A DNA stretch of 64,000 bases from positions 248,001 to 312,000 of the forward strand of contig JBFXDS010000002.1 in the NCBI GenBank assembly GCA_050180895.1. The letters run 5' to 3'. The position numbers and the translations under genes are program-made. The notes under the pieces were generated by a model that was not told where the DNA came from, did not search any database, and saw nothing but the letters and a program-made list of their open reading frames with translations. Shown here piece after piece: positions 7,878-16,866 of this stretch. Each line of letters starts with the position of its first letter. Within the stretch, counting starts at the first letter, position 1. This stretch comes from JBGPEQ01 sp050180895. GTDB lineage: Bacteria > Pseudomonadota > Alphaproteobacteria > Dongiales > Dongiaceae.

Positions 7878-9815
7878 CTATCGGCCTGGAGTCCGGTTCA
7901 AGGCGTGCTGCTGCATCTTCCGGTACAGCGTGGATCGGGAGATGTCGAGCAGCCGCGCGGCGGCCGTGATGTTTCCTGCCGCCCGGTTCAAAGCCGCGGC
8001 GATCCTCTGGCGCTCGACCGCCTCTGTCGGCCCGTGCTGACCGTTGCCGCCGGCCGGGCGCGCAATGAACGGCGGCAGGTGCTCGGGCAGGACCTCGCCG
8101 TGATCGACGAGGGCGACGACATAGCGCATCGCATGGCGCAGTTCCCGGACGTTGCCGGGCCAGAGATGGGCGGCCAGGCAGGCCCGCGTCGCGGCGGCCA
8201 GGCGGATGCGGACCCCGCCGCGATGCGCCTCTTCGACGAAGACGGCTTCGATGAGCGCCGCCCGGTCGCGACGCTCGCGCAGCGCCGGCAGGGCCAGCGT
8301 CGCACCGTTGAGACGGAAATAGAGGTCCTCGCGGAACGCGCGATCCTCCACGCGGCGGTCGAGGTCATGGTGCGTGGCGGAGATGAGGGCGAGATCGACG
8401 GGAATCGGACGGGTCGCGCCGATCGGCGTCACCTCGCCGTCGGACAGCACCTGCAGCAGCCGGGTCTGCAGGGCGAGCGGCATGTCGCCGATCTCGTCCA
8501 GGAACAGAGTGCCGCCGTTGGCCTCGACGATGCGTCCCTTGAATCCCTCCGGCGAGGCGCCGGTGAAGGCGCCGGGGCGGTAGCCGAACAGTTCGCTTTC
8601 GATCAGCTCCTTGGGGATCGCGGCGCAGTTGATGACGACGAAGGGCGCATGGGCGCGGCGGCTGGCCGTATGCAGGGCACGCGCGAACAGGCCCTTGCCC
8701 GTCCCCGTCTCGCCGGTCAGCAGGATGGGCAGGCCGCGGTCGAAGACGCGCCGGGCGATATCGATGTTCGCGAGCATGCGCGGATCGTCGCCGGCAAGCT
8801 GATCCAGATCATAAACGGCGGGAGCGGACGCCTTCTGCCCGTCGACCAGATGCGGCCGCAACGCGCGCCGGCCGCCCTTCGCCTCGCGGCTATGCCCGAG
8901 ACGGGCGAACAGCTGCCGTCCTCCTTCCTGCTCGATCCGAAACGTCTCTGCGGGCCGCATCATCAGCCGGTCGAGCGGCACATCGACCAACCGCGCGAGG
9001 TACTCGCCCGCGATGGGCCTGCCTTCGGTCGAGAGGAGGGCCGCCGCGCGGTGTCCGGCGGCGACGACCCGGCCTTCGCCGTCCACTGCCACCGGCACCT
9101 CCGTCGCGGTATCGCTGAAATCCTCGTGGCGCGACAGGCGGATCACGGTGTCCCGCGCATGCCGGCGGACGAAGGCGTAGTTTTCGATGCGCCGCGCCGA
9201 GTCGACGACGAGCCGGCGGACGATCGCCTGGACGGCGTGGTCGGTCGAACGTGGCGTCGAAACGTTGAGCGCGCCTTCGACCCGGCCGTCGCAGCCGAAG
9301 ACCGGCGCGACCGTGCAGCTCAGGTTGACATGACGCGTCGAGAAGTGCTCGGCCATCACGATCGAGACCGCCTTGCGCTCGTGCAGGCAGGTGCCGACGC
9401 CATTGGTTCCTTGTATCTCCTCGGACCAAAGCGAGCCGGGATAGAGACCGTAGCGTCGGGCCTCGTCGAGCAGGCGGGGGCTGCAGCGATACTCGATGGC
9501 GACGCCGTTCGTATCGGTCAGGTACAGGACATAGTCCTGTTCGCCGAGGCGGGCGAACAGGCGGTCCAGCTCCGGACAGGCAAGCGTCATGAGCTCGTCG
9601 ACCGGCGCCCGGGAATCCTTCAGCTCGTTCTCGGACAGGATGGTCGGCGGCGGCAGGCGATGGGGCTCGAGTCCGTAGGCCTGAACGCAGCGGCGCCACG
9701 ACGCGGCAATGAGCACGTCCTGCTTGGAAACGCCGTGGGCATCGACCCTCGGCTCATGCCTCAGGCTTGAGAACACGCGGGCTACGTGCTCGCGTTCGCC
9801 GTTCGGCCCGGCCAT
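7878..9815 (-). CDS. Sigma-54-dependent activator, AcoR-like
   Basis: This 645-residue enhancer-binding protein has three parts. An N-terminal sensor includes a GAF-like region (about 85-215; note LYLTDTNGVAIEY and GTNGVGTCL, typical of acetoin/glycerol regulators AcoR and DhaR). A sigma-54 interaction AAA+ domain follows (about 335-570), with Walker A GETGTGKG at 368-375, the sigma-54-contacting GAFTGA at 415-420 and Walker B LFLDEIGD at 438-444. A Fis-type helix-turn-helix closes the protein (about 612-634, GNITAAARLLDISRSTLYRKM). It lacks a receiver domain, so it probably senses a small molecule directly. It is divergent from a transporter plus AcoABC operon and very likely activates the sigma-54 promoter at 10079-10094. 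The N-terminal ATG has no competing strong start. Confidence 0.93.
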   Translation of the reverse strand: MAGPNGEREHVARVFSSLRHEPRVDAHGVSKQDVLIAASWRRCVQAYGLEPHRLPPPTILSENELKDSRAPVDELMTLACPELDRLFARLGEQDYVLYLTDTNGVAIEYRCSPRLLDEARRYGLYPGSLWSEEIQGTNGVGTCLHERKAVSIVMAEHFSTRHVNLSCTVAPVFGCDGRVEGALNVSTPRSTDHAVQAIVRRLVVDSARRIENYAFVRRHARDTVIRLSRHEDFSDTATEVPVAVDGEGRVVAAGHRAAALLSTEGRPIAGEYLARLVDVPLDRLMMRPAETFRIEQEGGRQLFARLGHSREAKGGRRALRPHLVDGQKASAPAVYDLDQLAGDDPRMLANIDIARRVFDRGLPILLTGETGTGKGLFARALHTASRRAHAPFVVINCAAIPKELIESELFGYRPGAFTGASPEGFKGRIVEANGGTLFLDEIGDMPLALQTRLLQVLSDGEVTPIGATRPIPVDLALISATHHDLDRRVEDRAFREDLYFRLNGATLALPALRERRDRAALIEAVFVEEAHRGGVRIRLAAATRACLAAHLWPGNVRELRHAMRYVVALVDHGEVLPEHLPPFIARPAGGNGQHGPTEAVERQRIAAALNRAAGNITAAARLLDISRSTLYRKMQQHALNRTPGR

Positions 9816-9977
9816 GCGCTCGCCTCCCGCCCTGCCGACTCCTCAGGATATCTTCTTGTTATGAAGCAGGGACGTGCCAGCGGCCCTCCGTGACCGTCCC
9901 GTAGCGTTGCAGGGTGCCTGCACGGTACAATGAAGCCCGGCCGCCCTTCAATTGCGGCGTCGTCCGGCGCGGCACGT

Positions 9978-9990
9978 CGGACCTGGTCCG
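9978..9990. promoter_or_regulatory. Candidate activator binding site (UAS) upstream of the sigma-54 promoter
   Basis: CGGACCTGGTCCG is a palindrome apart from its central base. It lies about 100 bases upstream of the -24/-12 element, the distance expected for an enhancer-binding protein. Shortly after it come two similar half-sites, TTGCGACA (about 9997-10004) and TTGCGGACA (about 10009-10017). Which of these the AcoR-like protein uses cannot be told by eye. Confidence 0.4.
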
Positions 9991-10078
9991 TCTCATTTGC
10001 GACACTCGTTGCGGACATCGATGTTGCAGCCGGCACGTGATATGGCTGAGAATGTCGGTATTAGCGGTTTTCTTTGAT

Positions 10079-10094
10079 TGGCATGGAAGTTGCT
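10079..10094 (+). promoter_or_regulatory. Sigma-54 (RpoN) -24/-12 promoter
   Basis: TGGCATGGAAGTTGCT matches the sigma-54 consensus TGGCAYG-N4-TTGCW at every defined position, with GG at 10080-10081 and GC at 10092-10093. It points rightward and would start transcription near 10105, about 95 bases ahead of the first gene of the transporter/AcoABC operon. The divergent neighbour is a sigma-54 activator, which strongly supports a functional site. The rest of the 384-base gap (9816-10199) holds the candidate activator sites and a GGAGGGAGG ribosome site before 10200; I see no gene in it. Confidence 0.88.
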
Positions 10095-10199
10095 TTCTTG
10101 AAGGCAACGACAGACCTGTGGGAACGGTCCGGCCTGCCGGCGCCGCCCTGCATCGGTAACTAAACGAACGCAGCAAACGAGTCGGAGGGAGGTTCGACG

Positions 10200-11726
10200 A
10201 TGTTCTACGTACCGAAGAACGCGATCTACAAGCGGGTCAGCCGCCGCAAGTTTCTCGAACTCGGCGGCTCCGCCGCGGTTACGCTGGGCGCCGGCGCCAT
10301 TGCCGTCGGCCTCAATTCGACGATCACGCGCCGCCCCGTCTACGCGCAATCGTCGGACGACGCGAAGTGGAAGCAGTATAGCGGCTCGAAGCTCGTGTTC
10401 ATGTCCGAGAACACGCCGCCCTCCTTCGCCATCCGCGACAACCTGAAGCCGTTCTATGACCTCACGGGCATCGAGGTGGAGATCCTCACCGACGATCTGC
10501 CGGTGGTGCAGCAGAAGGTCGGCATCGACCTGCGCGGCGGCAAGGCCGACTTCCACCTCAACTATGTGCAGGACAAGCCGATCGGCGCGCCGTTCGCGGA
10601 CTACTATGCCGACCTGACGCCGATGCTGACCGACGACACGCTGCCCCAGGACCCGGAGGGCTACGGCGAGGAGGTGTGGTTCGAGAACTTCCTCGACGTC
10701 TGCGGGCACTACTACGACCAAGGCCGCCTCGTCGCCTTTCCCTACGACTGCGCCGTCGCCAATACCTTCTATCGCCAGGACCTGTTCGAGGCGCATACCA
10801 AGGACTTCGAGAAGGACTACGGCTATCGCCTGGAGTTCACCAAGGAGACCACCTGGAAGCAGGTGCGCGATATGGCCGAGTTCTTCAAGAAGCTGGCCGA
10901 TGGCGGTGCCGACGTTCCCTACGGCTATGCCCAGCACCAGGGCAAGTTCGCCTGGACGACACAACTGGACATCCAGCGTATGATGTTCGCGCACGGCCGC
11001 TGGATCGACTTCGACATCGACGACAAGCTCGGCAGCAAGACTCCGGGGCCGACAAAGTGGGGCGATGAGGCCTCGATCGAGATCATGACGCACTTCAAGG
11101 AACTGGCTGATGTCTGCCATCCCGACAATCTGGCCAACGACACGCTGCAGCTGAACAGCGTGTATCAGGCCGGCAAGATCGCGATGCAGGTGCAGTATCA
11201 CGAGTTCGCGGCCTCGATCGAGGACGAGAAGACCTCGGCGGCCGCCGGCGGCAAGACCGCCTATGCGCCCTGTCCGAAGGGCGAGGCGAGCTGGATCAAG
11301 AACGGCGGCGAGGCCGTGAACGGCTGCAACTGCGGTATCGGCGGCATCGGCATCAACGGCAATGCCTCCGAGGACCTCAAGCGCGCGGCCTACATCTTCG
11401 CCATCTACGCGGTGTCGAAGGCCAACCAGCTGGCCGTGCTGAAGGGGCTGGGGGGCACGCCGACACGCAAATCCGTCGTCGCCGAGCCGGAGGTGCAGAA
11501 GGCGCGCCAGCGGCCGACGGACATGCCGAACGCGCTGACCTTCGAAGCCGTCTACGACTACGGCATCAAGGATCCGCATTTCGTGCTCGGACCGAAGATC
11601 CCGAACACCAACGAATATCATCAGATCATGGCGACCGAGGCGCAGAAACTCGTCGCCGGCCAGGTTTCGGCGGAGGAGTGTTGCACGGCGATCAAGGAAC
11701 AACTGGACGACCTGCACGACCTCTAG
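10200..11726 (+). CDS. Tat-exported ABC transporter substrate-binding protein (CUT1 type)
   Basis: The 508-residue precursor begins with a twin-arginine signal, SRRKFLELGG followed by a hydrophobic stretch, with cleavage probably near VYAQS (about residue 50). The mature part has the layout of family 1 extracellular solute-binding proteins: an early KLVFMSENTPPS strand, PYDCAVANTFYRQDLFE and a late NALTFEAVYDYG. Tat export is unusual for this class and suggests folding in the cytoplasm or a bound cofactor. It is the first gene after the sigma-54 promoter and has a very strong ribosome site. A GC-rich stem-loop follows it. The ligand is unknown; the AcoABC genes downstream suggest a short-chain polyol or acetoin-related compound. 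Confidence 0.88.
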   Translation: MFYVPKNAIYKRVSRRKFLELGGSAAVTLGAGAIAVGLNSTITRRPVYAQSSDDAKWKQYSGSKLVFMSENTPPSFAIRDNLKPFYDLTGIEVEILTDDLPVVQQKVGIDLRGGKADFHLNYVQDKPIGAPFADYYADLTPMLTDDTLPQDPEGYGEEVWFENFLDVCGHYYDQGRLVAFPYDCAVANTFYRQDLFEAHTKDFEKDYGYRLEFTKETTWKQVRDMAEFFKKLADGGADVPYGYAQHQGKFAWTTQLDIQRMMFAHGRWIDFDIDDKLGSKTPGPTKWGDEASIEIMTHFKELADVCHPDNLANDTLQLNSVYQAGKIAMQVQYHEFAASIEDEKTSAAAGGKTAYAPCPKGEASWIKNGGEAVNGCNCGIGGIGINGNASEDLKRAAYIFAIYAVSKANQLAVLKGLGGTPTRKSVVAEPEVQKARQRPTDMPNALTFEAVYDYGIKDPHFVLGPKIPNTNEYHQIMATEAQKLVAGQVSAEECCTAIKEQLDDLHDL

Positions 11727-11735
11727 GAAGATCGG

Positions 11736-11769
11736 CGGAGGGTTCCGGGCGCCGGCCCGGCGCCCTCCG
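11736..11769 (+). terminator. GC-rich stem-loop after the binding-protein gene (attenuator or mRNA stabiliser)
   Basis: GGGCGCC at 11747-11753 pairs with GGCGCCC at 11759-11765 around a five-base loop, and CGGAG at 11736-11740 can pair with CTCCG at 11765-11769. No T run follows, so full termination is unlikely. Such hairpins between a binding-protein gene and its permease genes commonly protect the upstream transcript and keep binding-protein levels above those of the membrane parts. Confidence 0.5.
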
Positions 11770-11846
11770 TCCGGAGTTGCAGGGCAGGGCGTACATCTTG
11801 CGGATCGGGTTCATGAGCGGTGGCAGCCGCGGCGGAAGGCGTTGCC

Positions 11847-12854
11847 GTGGCTGACACCATCAGCCTTTCGGGCCTGACGCCGGCAGGCGTCGGCGGCGCG
11901 GCGGAGCGCTACACCTCGAAGGGTGGGGCGCGCACGATCGCCTATGCGCCGCCGGTGCTTAATCTGACGTCGCCGAACCGCATCTATCTCTACCTGATGC
12001 TGCCGGCCATCATCCTGCTGGCGGCGATTTCGATCTATCCGTTCTTTTGGCTGATCTATATGAGCCTGCATACGCTGGGCGAGGCCAATCAGCCGGACGT
12101 GTGGAACGATTTCCGGAACTTCACGCGTTTGCCCCGGGATGCGAAATTCATCAACGGCTGGTGGCTGCTGTTCAAGTACAGCGCCTTGTGCATGGTGCTT
12201 GAGGTCGGGCTGGGGGTGCTGCTGGCGGTGATCCTCAACCGCTCGCGCATCGAGAAGCTCCTGGTGACCGTGTTCCTGATGCCGATGATGATGGCGCCCG
12301 TCATCGCCGGGCTGGTCTGGTTCTTCGTCTACAACGGCACCTTCGGCTGGTATCACTGGCTGCTGCAGAGCGCGAGAATCCTGGGTCCGACCTCGATCCT
12401 CGGCAGCGCCAACACCGCCCTCATCGGCATCGTCATCGTCGATGTCTGGCAGTGGACGCCGCTGATCATGCTGATCGTGCTCGCCGGCCTGAAGCGGGTG
12501 CCGCAGGATCAGCTCGAGGCCAACATGGTCGATGGCGCGGGACCGGTCCGCAATTTCTTCTCCATCGCCCTCCCCAACCTCTACCCGTTCCTGCTGATCG
12601 CCATCCTCCTGCGCTTCATGGACAATTTCCGCTTCATCGACGCGATCCTGGTGCTGACGGGCGGCGGGCCGGCCGATGCGACGAACATCCTGCCGGTCTA
12701 TCTGTTCGACGTGTCGTTCCAGTATTTCCGGCTCGGGCGCGGTGCCGCCATCGCCTTCACGCTTCTGGTGGTCACCATCATCCTCGGCATGATCCTCGTC
12801 CGGATCTTCGAGGATCCCAAGCAGAAGCTGAAGCAGACCGCCGAGGCAGGGTGA
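11847..12854 (+). CDS. ABC transporter permease (MalF/UgpA-like)
   Basis: This integral membrane protein has six predicted transmembrane helices and the CUT1 permease coupling motif around EANMVDGAGPVRNFFSIALPNLYP. The first helix begins near YLYLMLPAIILLAAISIYPFFWLIYMS. The GTG at 11847 is preferred because GGAAGG lies seven bases upstream; a GTG at 11820 in the same frame would add nine residues but lacks a ribosome site. It pairs with the permease just downstream (four-base gap) to form the translocation channel of the sigma-54-driven importer. Confidence 0.88.
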   Translation: MADTISLSGLTPAGVGGAAERYTSKGGARTIAYAPPVLNLTSPNRIYLYLMLPAIILLAAISIYPFFWLIYMSLHTLGEANQPDVWNDFRNFTRLPRDAKFINGWWLLFKYSALCMVLEVGLGVLLAVILNRSRIEKLLVTVFLMPMMMAPVIAGLVWFFVYNGTFGWYHWLLQSARILGPTSILGSANTALIGIVIVDVWQWTPLIMLIVLAGLKRVPQDQLEANMVDGAGPVRNFFSIALPNLYPFLLIAILLRFMDNFRFIDAILVLTGGGPADATNILPVYLFDVSFQYFRLGRGAAIAFTLLVVTIILGMILVRIFEDPKQKLKQTAEAG

Positions 12855-12858
12855 CGCG

Positions 12859-13737
12859 ATGGCCTCGCGCGAGATCGCCCGCTATCGCACCCCGGCCGGC
12901 CGCGTCGTCGGCGCGCTCACGGCCGCCTTCCTGGCGCTGTTCGTGGTGTGGACGGTGCTGCCGATCTTCATCATGTTCGTGTCGTCGTTTAAGGATCTGC
13001 TGCAGGCGTTCCAGCTGCCGCCGGTCGGCCAGTGGAGCGGCATCGCCGTCTTCTTCGATTTCGAGCCGACCCTGCGGCACTATGAGAACCTCTTCGGCAA
13101 CCTGGGGTTCTCCCGCTATTTCATGAACAGCCTGCTGGCGTCGCTCGGCTCGGCGCTGATCTCGGTCGTGCTCGGCGCCATGGCCGCCTACAGCCTGTCG
13201 CGCGCCGAGTTCCGGGGGAAGAAGGATCTGCTGTTCTGGATCATCTCCACGCGCATGGCGCCGGTGGTCGCGGTGATGGTCCCGCTCTACGCGATCTTCC
13301 GCTCGGTCGACCTGATCGGCACCTTGCCCGGCCTGATCCTTGCCTACACCACGTTCAACCTGCCGTTTGCGATCTGGATCCTGAAGGGCTTCTTCGACAA
13401 TGTGCCCTATGCGATCGAGGAGGCCGTGATGTGCGACGGCGGCACGCGCTGGGAAGCGTTCCGCATGATCCTGCCGCTGGTGGCGCCGGGCATCGGCGCC
13501 TTCCTGGTGCTGTGCGTGCTGTTCGCGTGGAACGACTACCTGTTCGCGTCGGTCATCGGCAGCGGCGGCGCCAAGACATTGCCGCCGGCCACCTTCGCCC
13601 TGGTGCAGCCGCAGAACATCCAGTGGGGCAGCATCATGGCGGCCGGCGTCGTCACCACCTTGCCGATGATGTTCCTCGGGCTGGTCATCCGGCGCTATCT
13701 GGTGACCGGGTTGACCATGGGCGCAGTGCGCGAGTGA
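12859..13737 (+). CDS. ABC transporter permease (MalG/UgpE-like)
   Basis: This 292-residue inner-membrane protein has the six-helix MalG layout. The coupling EAA-type loop reads EEAVMCDGGTRWEAFRMILPLVAPG, and the C-terminal IRRYLVTGLTMGAVRE ending is typical of the family. STRMAPVVAVMVPLYAIF is the usual helix before the loop. It is the second channel subunit of the importer and lies ten bases from the ATPase gene. Confidence 0.9.
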   Translation: MASREIARYRTPAGRVVGALTAAFLALFVVWTVLPIFIMFVSSFKDLLQAFQLPPVGQWSGIAVFFDFEPTLRHYENLFGNLGFSRYFMNSLLASLGSALISVVLGAMAAYSLSRAEFRGKKDLLFWIISTRMAPVVAVMVPLYAIFRSVDLIGTLPGLILAYTTFNLPFAIWILKGFFDNVPYAIEEAVMCDGGTRWEAFRMILPLVAPGIGAFLVLCVLFAWNDYLFASVIGSGGAKTLPPATFALVQPQNIQWGSIMAAGVVTTLPMMFLGLVIRRYLVTGLTMGAVRE

Positions 13738-13746
13738 GGCGATGAG

Positions 13747-14838
13747 ATGACGTCGGTCACGTTGGACCATGTGTGGAAGTACTACGGCAAGACGGTGGCC
13801 GTCCGCGACCTCCATCTGGAGTGCCCGGAGAACTCGTTCCTCTGCATCCTCGGCCCCTCCGGCTGCGGCAAGTCCTCCACCCTGCGCATGCTGGCGGGCC
13901 TCGAGCAGATCTCGGCCGGCGAGATCCGCTTCGGCGCGCGGCGCGTCAACGACCTGCCGCCGAAGGACCGGGACATCGCCATGGTGTTCGAGAACTACGC
14001 GCTCTACCCGCACAAGACCGTGTTCGAGAACATGGCCAACCCGCTGCGCTTCCGGCGCATCGACGACGCGGCGATCGTCACCAAGGTGCGCAAGGCCGCG
14101 GAGCTGCTGGAGATCGACCATCTGCTCGACCGCAAACCGACGCAGCTGAGCGGCGGCCAGAAGCAGCGGACGGCGATCGGGCGCGCCATCGTGCGCGAGC
14201 CGCAGCTCTTCCTGTTCGACGAGCCGATCGCCCACCTCGACGCGAAGCTGCGCGCGCACATGCGCGGCGAGCTCAAGCATCTCCAGCGCCAGCTCGGAAC
14301 GACCACGATCTATGTCACCCACGACCAGCTCGAGGCGCTGTCGATGGCTGACAAGATCGCGGTCATGCATGAGGGCGTGCTGCAGCAGCTGGGCACGCCC
14401 GACGAGATCTACAACCATCCGTGCAACGAGTGGGTCGCCGGTTTCGTCGGCGATCCGCCGATGAACTTCCTCGACTGCCGGTTGGAGCAGGAGGCCGATG
14501 CGGTCTATGCCTGCAATCCTGCGTTGCGCGTGCCGCTGACCCCGCAGCAGGCGGCGGCGGTGAACCATGGCGGCGGCGACATGCGGCTCGGCATCCGGCC
14601 CGACGACATTGCGGTCCAGCGCGGGACGCCCGCCAACGGCGCCTTCGCCGGCGAGATCTTCGTCACCGAGCCGATCGGCGGGGACACACTTGTTGACATC
14701 CGCCTGGCCGGCGAGCAACGGATATTGGCGAGGACCAGGGCGGGATTCCACGGCGATGCCGGCGAACCCTGTGCGCTGACGCTGGACCAGACTCGGATGC
14801 ACCTGTTCTCGCGCGAGACCGGACTCGCTCTTTTTTGA
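13747..14838 (+). CDS. ABC transporter ATP-binding protein (MalK/UgpC-like)
   Basis: The protein (363 aa) has an N-terminal ATPase domain and a C-terminal TOBE regulatory domain (about 240-360). Walker A is GPSGCGKSS, the signature LSGGQKQR, Walker B LFLFDEPIAHLDAK and the H-loop YVTHDQ. PIAHLDAK replaces the usual PLSNLDAK, a variant seen in polyol transporters. The stretch ALYPHKTVFENMANPLRFR is the Q-loop region. It powers the importer encoded by the preceding three genes. Confidence 0.92.
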   Translation: MTSVTLDHVWKYYGKTVAVRDLHLECPENSFLCILGPSGCGKSSTLRMLAGLEQISAGEIRFGARRVNDLPPKDRDIAMVFENYALYPHKTVFENMANPLRFRRIDDAAIVTKVRKAAELLEIDHLLDRKPTQLSGGQKQRTAIGRAIVREPQLFLFDEPIAHLDAKLRAHMRGELKHLQRQLGTTTIYVTHDQLEALSMADKIAVMHEGVLQQLGTPDEIYNHPCNEWVAGFVGDPPMNFLDCRLEQEADAVYACNPALRVPLTPQQAAAVNHGGGDMRLGIRPDDIAVQRGTPANGAFAGEIFVTEPIGGDTLVDIRLAGEQRILARTRAGFHGDAGEPCALTLDQTRMHLFSRETGLALF

Positions 14839-14875
14839 TCCACAACGACAAGCACGTCTGATACGGAGGGACTCG

Positions 14876-15844
14876 ATGCAACTCAGCAGGGACGATCTCA
14901 TCAAGGCCTACACGCGGATGCGGATGATCCGCGAATTCGAGGATGCCGTGCACGACGAATTTTCGGCCGGCAACATTCCCGGTTTCGTCCATCTCTACGC
15001 CGGCGAGGAGGCGTCGGGCGTCGGCGTCTGCATGCACCTCGAGGACCGTGACTGCATCGCCAGCACCCATCGCGGCCACGGCCACTGCATCGCCAAGGGC
15101 TGCGACGAGCATGCGATGATGCTGGAGATCTTCGGCAAGAAGGACGGCCTGTGCGGCGGCAAGGGCGGCTCCATGCACATCGCCGACCTGTCCAAGGGCA
15201 TGATGGGCGCCAACGGCATCGTCGGCGGCGGTCCGCCGCTCATCTGCGGCGCGGCTCTGGCCGCCAAGACCAAGAAGACCGGCGGCGTGGCCATCGCCTT
15301 CGTCGGCGACGGCGGCTCCAACCAGGGCACGACGTTCGAGTCCTACAACCTCGCCAAGATCTGGAACCTTCCGGCGATCTTCATCGTCGAGGACAACGGC
15401 TATGCCGAGTCGACGGCCTCCAAGTGGTCGGTCGGCGGCAGCCAGGTCGGCCGCGGCAACGGCTTCGGCATGCCCTCCATGGAAGTGGACGGCTCCGATT
15501 TCTTCGCCGTCTACGACTCGGCGCGCGAGGCGATCGAGCGCGCCCGCTCGGGCGGCGGCCCGACCCTGATGCATGTGAAGGTGATGCGCTATTACGGGCA
15601 TTTCGAAGGCGACGCCGCCACCTACAAGGCGCCCGACGAGGTCGCCAAGTACAAGGCGAGCAAGGACCCGTTATCGCTGTTCCGCAACCGTGTCACGGAA
15701 GCGAAGCTGCTCGACGGCAAGGCGCTCGACGCGATCGACCGCGAGTGCAAGCAGCGGATCGAGCAGTGCGTCACCGACGCCAAATCGGCCCCCACGCCGA
15801 CCGAGGCCGACCTGCTCACCGACGTCTATACCTCCGCCTACTGA
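14876..15844 (+). CDS. acoA: TPP-dependent dehydrogenase E1 component alpha subunit (AcoA-like)
   Basis: The 322-residue protein is an E1-alpha subunit of the acetoin/pyruvate dehydrogenase family. The thiamine diphosphate and Mg motif runs from GDG at 144-146 to Asn174 in VEDNGY. THRGHGHCIAKG, GGKGGSMHI and the substrate-pocket MGANGIVGGG are conserved. A GGAGGG ribosome site precedes the ATG. With the beta subunit it would cleave acetoin or a 2-oxo acid and pass the acyl group to the lipoyl protein encoded two genes later. Short AcoA-type length and the AcoC-like partner favour acetoin over pyruvate. Confidence 0.9.
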   Translation: MQLSRDDLIKAYTRMRMIREFEDAVHDEFSAGNIPGFVHLYAGEEASGVGVCMHLEDRDCIASTHRGHGHCIAKGCDEHAMMLEIFGKKDGLCGGKGGSMHIADLSKGMMGANGIVGGGPPLICGAALAAKTKKTGGVAIAFVGDGGSNQGTTFESYNLAKIWNLPAIFIVEDNGYAESTASKWSVGGSQVGRGNGFGMPSMEVDGSDFFAVYDSAREAIERARSGGGPTLMHVKVMRYYGHFEGDAATYKAPDEVAKYKASKDPLSLFRNRVTEAKLLDGKALDAIDRECKQRIEQCVTDAKSAPTPTEADLLTDVYTSAY

Positions 15845-15855
15845 GGGAGCCGCAC

Positions 15856-16866
15856 ATGGCCAAGAAAACCTATCGTCAAGCGATCAACGAAGCGCTCCGC
15901 CAGGAAATGGAGCGCGATCCCCGCGTCATCCTCATGGGTGAAGACGTGGCCGGCGGCCTCGGGGCGCCCGGCGAGCAGGACGCCTGGGGCGGCCCGCTCG
16001 GCGTCACCAAGGGCCTGATGCCGAAGTTCGGCCGCGAGCGCGTGCTCGACACGCCGATCTCCGAGAGCGCCTTCGTCGGCGCCGCGGCCGGTGCGGCCGC
16101 CATGGGCCTGCGGCCGGTGGCGGAGTTGATGTTCGTCGATTTCTTCGGCGTCTGCTTCGATCAGATCTTCAACCAGGCGGCGAAGTTCAAATACATGTTC
16201 GGCGGCAAGGCGGTGACACCGATGGTCATCCGCACCATGTACGGGGCCGGCTTCCGGGCCGCCTCGCAGCACAGCCAGTGCCTCTATCCGATCTTCACGC
16301 ACATTCCCGGGCTGAAGGTCGTGCTGCCGAGCAACGCCTATGAGGCCAAGGGCCTGCTGACGCAATCCATCCGCGACGACGATCCCGTCATCTTCTTCGA
16401 GCACAAGGCGATGTATGACGAGGCCGTCGAGGTGCCGGACGATGCCTACACCATCCCCTTCGGCGAGGCGAACGTGACCCGCGAGGGCGATGACGTCACC
16501 ATCATCACCATGGGCCGCATGGTCAACTTCTGCAACCAGGTCGCCGACAAGCTAGCCAAGGAGAAGATCGGCTGCACGGTCGTCGATCTGCGGACGACCT
16601 CGCCGCTGGACACCGAGACCGTGCTGGAGACGGCATCGGAGACAGGCCGCGTCGTCGTCGTCGACGAATCCCACCCGCGCTGCAACATGGCCGCCGACAT
16701 CTCCGCCCTCATCTGCCAGGAGGCGTTCGGCGATCTGAAGGCGCCGATCAAGATGGTGACGGGCTACCATTGCCCGGTGCCGTTCTCCCCGGCGCTCGAG
16801 GACATCTACATTCCCGGACCGCCGAAGATCGAGGCCGCCGTGCGCGCGGTCATGGGGAACGCGTGA
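15856..16866 (+). CDS. acoB: TPP-dependent dehydrogenase E1 component beta subunit (AcoB-like)
   Basis: This 336-residue transketolase-like protein has the beta-subunit marks YRQAINEALRQEMERDPRV, GEDVAGG, and PISESAFVGAAAGAA with the glutamate that activates TPP. RTMYGAGFRAASQHSQCLYP and VVLPSNAYEAKGLL follow, and the C-terminal transketolase domain carries VVDLRTTSPLDTETV. It sits 11 bases after the alpha subunit gene and overlaps the E2 gene by one base, so the three subunits are produced together. The open frame extends far upstream, but the ATG at 15856 fits the family start. Confidence 0.92.
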   Translation: MAKKTYRQAINEALRQEMERDPRVILMGEDVAGGLGAPGEQDAWGGPLGVTKGLMPKFGRERVLDTPISESAFVGAAAGAAAMGLRPVAELMFVDFFGVCFDQIFNQAAKFKYMFGGKAVTPMVIRTMYGAGFRAASQHSQCLYPIFTHIPGLKVVLPSNAYEAKGLLTQSIRDDDPVIFFEHKAMYDEAVEVPDDAYTIPFGEANVTREGDDVTIITMGRMVNFCNQVADKLAKEKIGCTVVDLRTTSPLDTETVLETASETGRVVVVDESHPRCNMAADISALICQEAFGDLKAPIKMVTGYHCPVPFSPALEDIYIPGPPKIEAAVRAVMGNA

